Shown here: positions 1-4,225 of the stretch, one piece after another
Position numbering within the stretch: position 1 is the stretch's first letter
How the letters are laid out: the number at the start of each line of letters is the position of its first letter
Assembly: GCA_934454745.1 (NCBI GenBank)
Contig: CAKSGP010000089.1
Span: 1-6,345, forward strand
Direction of reading: 5' to 3'
Length of the DNA: 6,345 nt
Source of the DNA: an uncultured Clostridia bacterium
Lineage (GTDB): Bacteria; Bacillota; Clostridia; UBA1381
Program-made: the position numbers and the translations under genes
The notes under the pieces: model-generated
The model's database searches: none
The model's input: only the letters and a program-made list of their open reading frames with translations
What the model was told of the DNA's origin: nothing

Positions 1-77
1 GTTTCAAGCAACGGTGATTTTGTCTTTTCATATGGTTCCGACCCTGTTTTCCAAAATCAGCTTAATGCTATTAATTC
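1..77 (+). repeat. Exact 77-bp direct repeat, copy 1 (window start)
   Basis: These 77 bases are identical to 5153-5229, in the same strand and the same codon phase of the pIII-like gene. Identity ends sharply at 78 (T here, G at 5230), after which synonymous changes are dense. Gene order stays homologous on both sides to about 1045 and 6254. An identical segment starting exactly at the window edge suggests either a recombination boundary or a k-mer overlap at an assembly branch. Confidence 0.95.
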
Positions 78-471
78 TACTATTGAAAGCTTTAAGGGAC
101 AGAATCAGGAACAATTAAATCAAATATTACAAGCTATAATTGATAATAAATCGTCGGCGGAAAAGAATGAATATTCTGCCACCACTCCCGGTCAAAAACA
201 AAATCAAGCTGATTTGGACAGTGCCGAAGCTTCTATAAATGCCGATACTGCCGAAGCTCGGACAAGTACAATTAATATTTTTAAAAATTTCACTTTGCCC
301 GGCGATGTTACGAAAGGTATGCTTTCCGTTACAAAAATTTTTAATGCTCTGTGTAATTGTATTCCCTTTGCACCTATCATTTTGAATTTTTCTTTAGCTG
401 TCGGTGCTGCTGCGTTTCTCTTAGGTCTTTCCGCTTGGACTATTGGTAAATTTGGGGGTCGTAATAAATGA
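1..471 (+). CDS. Adsorption/anchor minor coat protein (pIII-like), module A, 5' end missing
   Basis: The reading frame is open from the first base, so this is the last 156 codons of a longer gene. Its first ~58 residues match residues 163-220 of the complete 333-residue protein at 4667-5668 almost exactly. An Asn/Gln-rich helical stretch follows, then a divergent region containing a CNC motif, one transmembrane segment near the C-terminus and a short basic tail (GGRNK). By family logic this is the virion-anchoring end of a pIII-type adsorption protein; the receptor-binding part would lie upstream of the window. The stop overlaps the next start (ATGA). An ATG at 214 falls inside the homologous region and has no convincing ribosome site, so it is not taken as the true start. 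Compared with module B the distal half is strongly diverged while the first 77 bases are identical. The pIII role is inferred from position and architecture, not from recognised domains. Confidence 0.75.
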   Translation, partial: VSSNGDFVFSYGSDPVFQNQLNAINSTIESFKGQNQEQLNQILQAIIDNKSSAEKNEYSATTPGQKQNQADLDSAEASINADTAEARTSTINIFKNFTLPGDVTKGMLSVTKIFNALCNCIPFAPIILNFSLAVGAAAFLLGLSAWTIGKFGGRNK

Positions 472-689
472 GTAATTTCTTTTCTGCTATTGTAGAGGGA
501 CTTCGTATGCTTGTTCTTTTTGTCGGTAATATGGTTAGTTCTCTTTTAAATGCTACATTGCTTATTGCTAATTTGCCTGGATTTACCGCTACACTTCTCG
601 GTCAGGTTCCTGCTGTTATCGGCGCGAGTATTTCTATGGTTTTAGCTATTGGAATTGTTAAGTTGATTTTAGGTTGGGGGAACAGTTAA
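468..689 (+). CDS. Small two-helix membrane protein, module A (pVI-position minor coat candidate)
   Basis: This 73-residue protein has two predicted membrane segments, roughly residues 13-36 and 46-68. It is the homologue of the protein at 5677-5898: the N-terminal MxNFF and the C-terminal half (VPAVIG, VKLILGWGN) are conserved, while the middle has diverged. It sits directly after the pIII-like gene and overlaps its stop (ATGA), implying translational coupling. In Ff phages gene VI follows gene III and caps the same virion end, so a pVI-like role is reasonable, though Ff pVI is larger (112 residues). Family membership is inferred from synteny; I do not recognise the sequence itself. Confidence 0.75.
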   Translation: MSNFFSAIVEGLRMLVLFVGNMVSSLLNATLLIANLPGFTATLLGQVPAVIGASISMVLAIGIVKLILGWGNS

Positions 690-859
690 TGTACGATTCT
701 TTTGTTTTTCTTTTTGAACAAATAGGTTCTTTTTATAATGCTCTTTCTGCTGTTTCTTTTCCTGTTTACGGTATTAGTGTTACTCTTACCCAAATTATTC
801 TTGGCTTTATTTGTATTTCGATTATTATTTCATTCTTTTGGAAAGGAGCTCGGGGCTGA
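689..859 (+). CDS. 56-residue single-span membrane protein, module A
   Basis: The start chosen is the ATG at 689, which shares a base with the preceding stop (TAATG); an upstream in-frame ATG at 674 lies inside the previous gene and would not align with the homologue. The protein has an aromatic N-terminal part and one membrane segment at about residues 31-51, ending in FWKGARG. The module B counterpart at 5898-6068 has the same length and the same final seven residues, with a diverged N-terminus. Conserved length and C-terminus despite divergence argue that it is a real gene. It is probably a minor virion or assembly protein; function not recognised. Confidence 0.75.
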   Translation: MYDSFVFLFEQIGSFYNALSAVSFPVYGISVTLTQIILGFICISIIISFFWKGARG

Positions 860-969
860 TGTGCGTTTTAAATTGTTTGCAGTGGTTTATATCAAGTCAT
901 AGTATTGTTACTTGTGTTGCTCTGCTTATGTTTTCTTTTGGCTTATTGTTCCGACTTATGAGGGTATGA
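859..969 (+). CDS. 36-residue membrane micro-protein, module A (pVII/pIX-sized)
   Basis: The start ATG at 859 overlaps the preceding stop (TGATG). The product has one hydrophobic helix at about residues 15-31 and a basic C-terminus (FRLMRV). The module B homologue at 6068-6178 has the same length and 32 of 36 residues identical, so this is one of the best conserved genes between the modules. Its size and one-helix design resemble Ff pVII (33 residues) and pIX (32 residues), tip proteins translated without a signal peptide. A virion-tip role is inferred. The gene contains two extra cysteines (positions 2 and 19) that are Ser and Ala in the other copy. Confidence 0.8.
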   Translation: MCVLNCLQWFISSHSIVTCVALLMFSFGLLFRLMRV

Positions 970-970
970 T

Positions 971-1045
971 ATGAATTTTCAAAATTTACTTTTACTTTTA
1001 ATTTTCGTTGTACTTACTTTTTCGCTTTTGGTAAGGGGTGAATGA
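971..1045 (+). CDS. 24-residue membrane micro-protein, module A
   Basis: A very short ORF beginning one base after the preceding stop, with AGGGT just upstream as ribosome site. The product is one hydrophobic helix ending in VRGE. The module B homologue at 6180-6254 has the same length and 20 of 24 residues identical, and most changes are conservative, which supports translation of so small a gene. Its last codons (GTAAGGGGTGAATGA) contain an AGGGGTG Shine-Dalgarno that serves the next gene, so the VRGE ending may be constrained by that ribosome site as well as by protein function. Probably a minor coat or membrane assembly component; not recognised. Confidence 0.7.
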   Translation: MNFQNLLLLLIFVVLTFSLLVRGE

Positions 1046-1046
1046 T

Positions 1047-1232
1047 ATGGAAACTCTTTTAAATCAAATTCGTGAGATACTCGGCACTCCTGAGTTTTAT
1101 AAGCAATTATCAGGTTATAACGGTAGTTATACTTGGGATTATGGTGCTATGTTGGAATATGCTATGTGCGGTATAATTCTTTGTGTTACTATTGCAAGTG
1201 CTTTTAAATTTCTTCGTGCATTAATTAAATGA
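1047..1232 (+). CDS. 61-residue single-span membrane protein before zot
   Basis: The start is the ATG at 1047, seven bases after the AGGGGTG site that lies inside the end of the previous gene; a GTG at 1038 in frame overlaps that site and is disfavoured. The N-terminal ~37 residues are polar (SGYNGSYTWDYG), then one membrane segment at about residues 38-56 and a basic end (FKFLRALIK). No homologue is visible in module B within the window; there the equivalent slot begins with a different 29-residue ORF. Last gene of the module, just before the hairpin that precedes zot. Function unknown; virion or assembly membrane protein by context. Confidence 0.7.
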   Translation: METLLNQIREILGTPEFYKQLSGYNGSYTWDYGAMLEYAMCGIILCVTIASAFKFLRALIK

Positions 1233-1263
1233 GATACTGCCGCTAAATCATAGCGGCAGTATC
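1233..1263. other. Perfect 13-bp hairpin between structural module and zot
   Basis: Arms 1233-1245 (GATACTGCCGCTA) and 1251-1263 are perfectly complementary around a five-base loop (AATCA). It starts immediately after the stop of the 61-residue ORF, and the zot ribosome site (AAAGGTGA) follows within a few bases. No T-run follows, so it is not a classical terminator. It could be an RNA processing or stability element, or an attenuator lowering expression of the assembly ATPase relative to the coat proteins. Confidence 0.8.
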
Positions 1264-1280
1264 GACTGAAAGGTGATTTT

Positions 1281-2084
1281 ATGACAGATAAAAAAACAAT
1301 GATTATTGATAGTATTAAACAGCACTTAAACCGTAATCGTTCTAATGCTAAAATGAGAGCGCATATTAAGCTTTATACCCTTAAGTATTGCCCTTTGATA
1401 CTTTTCCTTTGCCTTAACCTTAATTTTTTCTTAAAGCTCATTTTATGCGCTTTATGGTGGGTTATAATTACTATGTTCTTTGACCATAGGGTTATTACAG
1501 ATTTTACGCCTACTATTCGTATTTGGTTTGGTGTTCCCGGTGCCGGTAAAACTTCTATGGCGGCATATCTTACTCGTTCTTCTCGGAAGCTCGGCTATAC
1601 CGTTCTCTCTAATGTTGAAATTAAAGGTGCGTATCGTCTTGAAAGTGAAGACCTCGGTAAGTATGATATGTCTTTTGACGGTGACGGTTGCCATGTCATA
1701 TATGACGAGGGTAGTATAGATTTTGATAACCGTAATTTTAAATCATTTGCTCAATCTGATAAACCTATGTATTTTGCTTTGCATAGGCATATGAACAATA
1801 GAGTTGATGTTTTCAGTCAAGGTTACGATATTGATAAACGAATTCGAGACCGTGCAGGGTCGGCAGGATTGTTTCATTTGCGTAAAATTGGTATTAAAGG
1901 CTTTGTAAGTTATCGGCGAATAAAAAAAGTCCTCTTTATTAAAAAGGACGATAAACAAATGATTGATGGCTTTGAGTTTGCAGGCTTGCCGAGATTTGTA
2001 TATACTCGGTCGGTATGGGATAGCTTTGATACTTTGGATATGTCGCTTTGTCCTAAAGAACAAAAGGAATGGATTGCGTGGTAA
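1281..2084 (+). CDS. Zot/pI-family assembly ATPase of filamentous phage
   Basis: This 267-residue protein has a Walker A motif GVPGAGKT at residues 84-91 and a Walker B motif (HVIYDEG, acidic pair D142/E143), followed by the conserved-looking stretch ALHRHMNNRVDVFSQ and DKRIRDR typical of Zot/pI proteins. In inoviruses this membrane ATPase drives extrusion and assembly of the phage particle. A long hydrophobic segment (about 35-66) precedes the ATPase domain, so the topology differs from Ff pI, whose membrane span follows the ATPase; there is no obvious C-terminal span. The ATG at 1281 has AAAGGTGA at proper distance. It is preceded by a 13-bp hairpin, and its stop overlaps the next start (TAATG). 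This gene is the strongest marker that the window is inoviral. Confidence 0.92.
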   Translation: MTDKKTMIIDSIKQHLNRNRSNAKMRAHIKLYTLKYCPLILFLCLNLNFFLKLILCALWWVIITMFFDHRVITDFTPTIRIWFGVPGAGKTSMAAYLTRSSRKLGYTVLSNVEIKGAYRLESEDLGKYDMSFDGDGCHVIYDEGSIDFDNRNFKSFAQSDKPMYFALHRHMNNRVDVFSQGYDIDKRIRDRAGSAGLFHLRKIGIKGFVSYRRIKKVLFIKKDDKQMIDGFEFAGLPRFVYTRSVWDSFDTLDMSLCPKEQKEWIAW

Positions 2085-2287
2085 TGGGCATTAAAGATAA
2101 GCTTATGATTTACATATACCGTAAGAAGTGTCAGCTTGAGGACGAAGATAAAACCTTAAAACGGAGTTTACAGCTGTCAGCTTTGGATAATCTCGACCAT
2201 TATGAAATACTCTTACAGAGAGTGCGTATACAAGCTTGGAATGAGTTTGTAGAAGATTTATACCGAATAGTACTTAATTGTGATTAA
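2084..2287 (+). CDS. 67-residue charged helical protein coupled to zot
   Basis: The start used is the ATG at 2084, which overlaps the zot stop (TAATG) as at other junctions here; an in-frame ATG at 2069 lies within zot. The product is soluble-looking, highly charged and probably all helical (KLMIYIYRKKCQLEDEDKTL; later many Leu with Glu/Arg). No membrane segment or known motif is visible. Its stop is built into the left arm of the strong terminator at 2286-2309, so it is the last gene of the zot transcript. It might be a small cytoplasmic partner of assembly or a regulator; I do not recognise it. Confidence 0.65.
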   Translation: MGIKDKLMIYIYRKKCQLEDEDKTLKRSLQLSALDNLDHYEILLQRVRIQAWNEFVEDLYRIVLNCD

Positions 2288-2309
2288 AGAGGCTTTGAGC
2301 CTCTTTTTT
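2286..2309 (+). terminator. Rho-independent terminator after the zot unit
   Basis: Arms AAAGAGGCT (2286-2294) and AGCCTCTTT (2298-2306) form a 9-bp stem with a TTG loop, and the T-run reaches 2309. It separates the structural/zot transcript from the non-coding region. Confidence 0.9.
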
Positions 2310-2352
2310 CATATTCCCCCCAATTATACTAAATATTCAGTCAAAACTAAGT

Positions 2353-2388
2353 ACAGCTTGTAGGATAGCTTACAGGCTGTTTCTTTTT
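2353..2388 (+). terminator. Second terminator-like hairpin
   Basis: ACAGCTTGTA (2353-2362) pairs with TACAGGCTGT (2371-2380) over 10 bp including one G-T wobble, with an eight-base loop. TTTCTTTTT follows directly. It may be a backup terminator behind 2286-2309 or the first structure of the origin region. Confidence 0.5.
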
Positions 2389-2649
2389 GTCTCTGTGAGG
2401 CTTTAAGGGGTAAAGTAGGGTAATTACGCTTTAAAACAGGAAAAACGATTACACGGCAAAATAGACCACATTTAGAGATTTAAAGATTTCCACAGACTGA
2501 ACCTCTCTTCCTTGTCAGCTTTGTAAGGCTCATTGTACAAGTGCGTTACTGCAAGCTTTGCCCCTGTGTGCTGTCTTTCGTCAGCTAATCGCCTTGAAAG
2601 GTCGAGCGTACAAGAAGTATTGACCGTACATAATAGCTATGTAGAGACC

Positions 2650-2672
2650 GTGTGAGGGCAACGCCCTCGCAC
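2650..2672. other. GC-rich hairpin in intergenic region
   Basis: GTGTGAGGGC (2650-2659) pairs with GCCCTCGCAC (2663-2672), 10 bp with one G-T wobble and an AAC loop. No T-run follows. A candidate packaging signal or priming hairpin on single-stranded phage DNA. Confidence 0.6.
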
Positions 2673-2679
2673 AAAAGCA

Positions 2680-2714
2680 CACCCCGAACATATCCGCGTC
2701 ATATGCTCGGGGTG
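2680..2714. other. Long hairpin in intergenic region
   Basis: CACCCCGA (2680-2687) pairs with TCGGGGTG (2707-2714); after one A/C mismatch five more pairs (CATAT/ATATG at 2689-2693 and 2701-2705) close a seven-base loop. Only eight bases separate it from the hairpin at 2650-2672. The pair resembles the clustered hairpins of the Ff intergenic region; the function is inferred. Confidence 0.65.
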
Positions 2715-2816
2715 AGTAATGAGTAATTTTGAAAATAAAAGGCTTGGTTGAGCCATTCTTTAAGAAAAACTTTTACTCACTAAAGTGCTTTGAAGTTGAG
2801 TAATTGAGTAATTTTG
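2714..2816. repeat. GAGTAA repeat cluster
   Basis: GAGTAAT is followed immediately by GAGTAATTTTG at 2714-2731, and the same arrangement recurs as GAGTAATT + GAGTAATTTTG at 2798-2816. An inverted TTACTC lies at 2773-2778. This gives two near-identical 18-19 base blocks about 84 bases apart. Such short iterated sites may be bound by Rep or another small DNA-binding protein. Confidence 0.6.
2735..2754 (-). terminator. Weak candidate terminator of the repressor gene
   Basis: On the minus strand a short GGCT/AGCC stem (2741-2754) is followed by TTTTATTTTC. It lies about 70 bases past the stop of the minus-strand repressor gene. The stem is only four base pairs, so this is tentative. Confidence 0.3.
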
Positions 2817-2821
2817 TCCTG

Positions 2822-2962
2822 CTATTTTATGTTTTTGAGGTATTCTTCAATTATAACTTCAAGTAGGTTGTTTATGCTCCTTTTTTGCTTTTCTGCTTCT
2901 TTTTGTAATTTGATTTTTGTTTCTTCAGGCAATCTTAATTTGACTTCGATTTTATTTGTCAT
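2822..2962 (-). CDS. CopG/Arc-like ribbon-helix-helix transcriptional repressor
   Basis: A 46-residue protein on the minus strand with the layout of a ribbon-helix-helix repressor: a basic/hydrophobic strand (KIEVKLRL, residues 4-11), helix A (PEETKIKLQKEAEKQ), a turn with RSI, and helix B (NNLLEVIIEEYLK). Such dimers bind operators by inserting the paired strands in the major groove. A purine-rich GGGGGG ribosome site precedes the ATG. Size and fold match CopG (45 residues) of pMV158, which represses copy number by shutting the rep promoter; here the rep neighbour is also of the pMV158 type, but the gene is divergent rather than co-operonic. Operator-like repeats lie between it and rep. RHH membership is well supported; the rep-control role is inferred. 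Confidence 0.85.
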   Translation of the reverse strand: MTNKIEVKLRLPEETKIKLQKEAEKQKRSINNLLEVIIEEYLKNIK

Positions 2963-2985
2963 TTTTGTCCCCCCTTGGCACCATT

Positions 2986-3014
2986 ATTATACTATTATTT
3001 TGCACAAAACTAAA
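2986..3014 (-). promoter_or_regulatory. Candidate promoter of the RHH repressor gene
   Basis: On the minus strand a perfect TATAAT (2991 to 2986) sits 24 bases before the ATG, with a weak -35 (TTTAGT, 3014 to 3009) at 17-base spacing. A GAGCCCACC repeat (3015-3023) abuts the -35, consistent with autoregulation. Confidence 0.55.
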
Positions 3015-3054
3015 GAGCCCACCTTGTCACCTTTTACAAACTTAAATTTAACTA

Positions 3055-3083
3055 TTGACAAGTGAGCCCACCGTGGGTATACT
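3055..3083 (+). promoter_or_regulatory. Consensus sigma-A promoter of the rep operon
   Basis: TTGACA (3055-3060), a 17-base spacer, and TATACT (3078-3083) give an almost perfect promoter. The spacer is filled by AGTGAGCCCACCGTGGG, including the CCCACCGTGGG palindrome, so a bound repressor would block polymerase directly. Transcription would start near 3090 and run into the 59-residue ORF and rep. Confidence 0.8.
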
Positions 3084-3101
3084 ATTCGATAGTGAGCCCA
3101 C
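3073..3101. other. Interrupted hairpin, candidate rolling-circle nick site
   Basis: GTGGG (3073-3077) pairs with CCCAC (3097-3101) and ACTAT (3081-3085) with ATAGT (3089-3093), separated by a three-base internal loop (TAT/GAG), with TCG at the tip. The tip reads TACTATTCGA, which resembles the TACTACGA nick sequence of pMV158-family origins but is not identical. Origins of this family sit near the rep/cop control region, as here. Placement as a double-strand origin is inference; the structure may only reflect overlapping operators. Confidence 0.4.
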
Positions 3102-3210
3102 TGTGGTACGCTTCCCCTGTAAGCCGTATACAGCTTCACCTATGTTTTAAGTGAGGATAAAGCTTAAAGCGATAGGGCAGGGGATAAAAACAAATATGGG
3201 GTGTTTTAAA

Positions 3211-3390
3211 ATGATATTTGAAGTTAAATTTTTCAAGGAAATTACTGATAACATTAATAGTGCTTGTGATGTTATTTCCGTTCTTAGCCGTGAAAATACA
3301 GTTATTGTTAATCTTGGAGAACTTTGCGCTCTTGAACAATCTTTAAAACGCTTTGAAAAAATTATTGAAAAGTTTGGTGAAGACCTTTAA
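3211..3390 (+). CDS. 59-residue protein coupled to rep
   Basis: The ATG at 3211 is preceded by GGGGTG at seven-base spacing and is preferred; ATG 3196 and GTG 3151 in the same frame have poorer ribosome sites. The product starts with a beta-prone stretch (MIFEVKFFKEI), has a central hydrophobic segment (ENTVIVNLGELCAL) and ends in a charged helix (LKRFEKIIEKFGEDL). No membrane span or known motif is visible. The stop overlaps the rep start (TAATG), so both are co-translated under the promoter at 3055-3083. It could be a replication accessory or regulator; I do not recognise it. Confidence 0.65.
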   Translation: MIFEVKFFKEITDNINSACDVISVLSRENTVIVNLGELCALEQSLKRFEKIIEKFGEDL

Positions 3391-4070
3391 TGAGCAATGA
3401 AACATCAAGCACCAACCGACCACCATTGAAGTTGAAAGGCGGTTCGGGAAGATACCGAAAATTCAGTTGCATAACCTATCTTGAAAAAGATAATTTGGAA
3501 CTTTGCTTGCTTAAACATCAAAATCAAATGCGGGCTTATGCATACGCTTATCACGATAAGGACTTGAAAGAGGATGGCACACTTAAAGAACCGCATATAC
3601 ACTTACTTATCGTTACATATACTACTTGCACTTTATCTGCTGTACGCCGTTGGTTTGACGGTTGGACGAAAAACGGGAAACCCGTTACCACTACCGCACA
3701 GAAAATGACTGACGAATATGAAATGTATAAATATCTCACACACGATACATTAGTTGCTAAAGCTGAGGGCAAATATCAGTACGATAGAAGTATTGTTCAG
3801 TCGAATAATTACGGTTATTTTAAAGCGAATGAGGAAAGCAGTTACGATAATATTCAGCTTGCTTGTGAAATGCTTTTAAAGGGGACATCAATACACGATT
3901 GCGGTAAGATGTTCGGACGCGACTTTATATTGCATTACAGGCAAATTAAAGATTATCTTTGTGATGTTAGACTGTGGGAAAATGAACGAATTAAGGATTT
4001 TGACGGGCTAATTACCCGACAAGATATATTAATGCTTGAAAGGAGTAGGGAAAATGAAACTCGAAGCTAA
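3390..4070 (+). CDS. Rolling-circle replication initiator, HUH endonuclease (pMV158 RepB / Rep_2-like)
   Basis: This 226-residue protein carries the HUH motif EPHIHLLI (H69, H71), an upstream AYHDKDLKEDG (H55, D58), and YKYLTHDT with candidate catalytic Tyr115. The order and spacing match RepB of pMV158, where H39, D42, H55 and H57 bind metal and Y99 attacks DNA (as I recall that structure). Such enzymes nick one strand at the double-strand origin, attach to the 5' end and start rolling-circle synthesis. The family is best known from small Gram-positive plasmids, so the phage appears to use a plasmid-type initiator instead of a gpII-type one. The start overlaps the stop of the preceding ORF, and the end overlaps the next gene by 17 bases. 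The C-terminal ~70 residues are helical and may serve oligomerisation. Confidence 0.92.
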   Translation: MSNETSSTNRPPLKLKGGSGRYRKFSCITYLEKDNLELCLLKHQNQMRAYAYAYHDKDLKEDGTLKEPHIHLLIVTYTTCTLSAVRRWFDGWTKNGKPVTTTAQKMTDEYEMYKYLTHDTLVAKAEGKYQYDRSIVQSNNYGYFKANEESSYDNIQLACEMLLKGTSIHDCGKMFGRDFILHYRQIKDYLCDVRLWENERIKDFDGLITRQDILMLERSRENETRS

Positions 4071-4200
4071 ACTTGTTACCAAAGTAAGTAAAAAGACTGG
4101 AAATGAATACACCGCTCTTGAACTTGACCTTGGTATGGGTATCAAAAAGCTTGTTTTTCTGAATTCCGCCGAAATGGCTATAATTCAGCTTAACAAATAA
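4054..4200 (+). CDS. 48-residue basic beta-rich protein, candidate ssDNA-binding protein
   Basis: The ATG at 4054 follows AGGAG by eight bases and overlaps the end of rep. The product alternates hydrophobic and polar residues in two or three likely strands (KLEAKLVTKV, EYTALELDL, KKLVFL) joined by a KKTGN turn, ending in a short helix. Many lysines suggest nucleic-acid contact. It lies between rep and the major coat genes, the place of the single-strand binding gene V in Ff phages. It is much shorter than Ff pV (87 residues), and no family was recognised, so the role is a positional inference. Confidence 0.65.
   Translation: MKLEAKLVTKVSKKTGNEYTALELDLGMGIKKLVFLNSAEMAIIQLNK
4156..4184 (+). 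promoter_or_regulatory. Candidate coat-gene promoter
   Basis: A perfect TATAAT (4179-4184) lies 41 bases before the first coat ATG. The -35 at 17-base spacing is poor (TTTCTG). It sits inside the 48-residue ORF. A dedicated promoter would explain high coat output between rep and the terminator at 4623-4651, but the box may be chance. Confidence 0.35.
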
Positions 4201-4225
4201 AATTTTATGAAAGGAGTAAGGCACA

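Larger units (their letters stand above)
2310..2821. other. Long non-coding region, candidate minus-strand origin/packaging region
   Basis: About 510 bases hold no credible gene: ATGs are scarce and all frames break quickly on both strands. What is present: a terminator-like hairpin (2353-2388), a TACATA/TATGTA inverted repeat (2627-2643), two strong GC-rich hairpins side by side (2650-2672 and 2680-2714), and repeated GAGTAA blocks (2714-2816). Inoviruses keep the complementary-strand origin and the packaging hairpin in their one large intergenic region, so those roles are inferred. No matching sequence motif was recognised. Confidence 0.55.
3015..3106. promoter_or_regulatory. GAGCCCAC operator-like repeats
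   Basis: The 16-mer AGTGAGCCCACCGTGG at 3061-3076 recurs with one change (T for C) at 3091-3106, exactly 30 bases apart, about three helical turns. A shorter copy, GAGCCCACC, lies at 3015-3023. The two long copies contain palindromes (CCCACCGTGGG 3067-3077, CCACTGTGG 3098-3106). One lies inside the rep promoter spacer, one near the start of transcription, and the short one by the repressor's own promoter. The placement fits operators of the divergent RHH repressor; Rep-binding iterons are the alternative. Confidence 0.7.

Noticed and set aside
1..174. Diversity-generating retroelement as source of the two pIII versions
   Set aside because: No reverse transcriptase, and differences between copies are mostly synonymous third-position changes rather than adenine-directed.
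1743..2063. 106-residue minus-strand ORF
   Set aside because: Antisense to the Zot-like ATPase, no ribosome site or motif; shadow.
2620..2650. TACATA/TATGTA inverted repeat as a dif-like Xer attachment site
   Set aside because: Resembles the middle of dif only loosely: the 6-bp centre and a TTATG right arm are absent. No integrase is present in the window either, so an att site cannot be supported.
2814..3065. 83-residue + strand ORF
   Set aside because: It is antisense to the RHH repressor gene, whose fold is recognisable, and runs through the rep promoter region.
3061..3106. CRISPR-like repeat-spacer pattern from the GAGCCCAC repeats
   Set aside because: Only two full 16-base copies, palindromic and placed over a promoter; they fit operators, and no cas gene is present.
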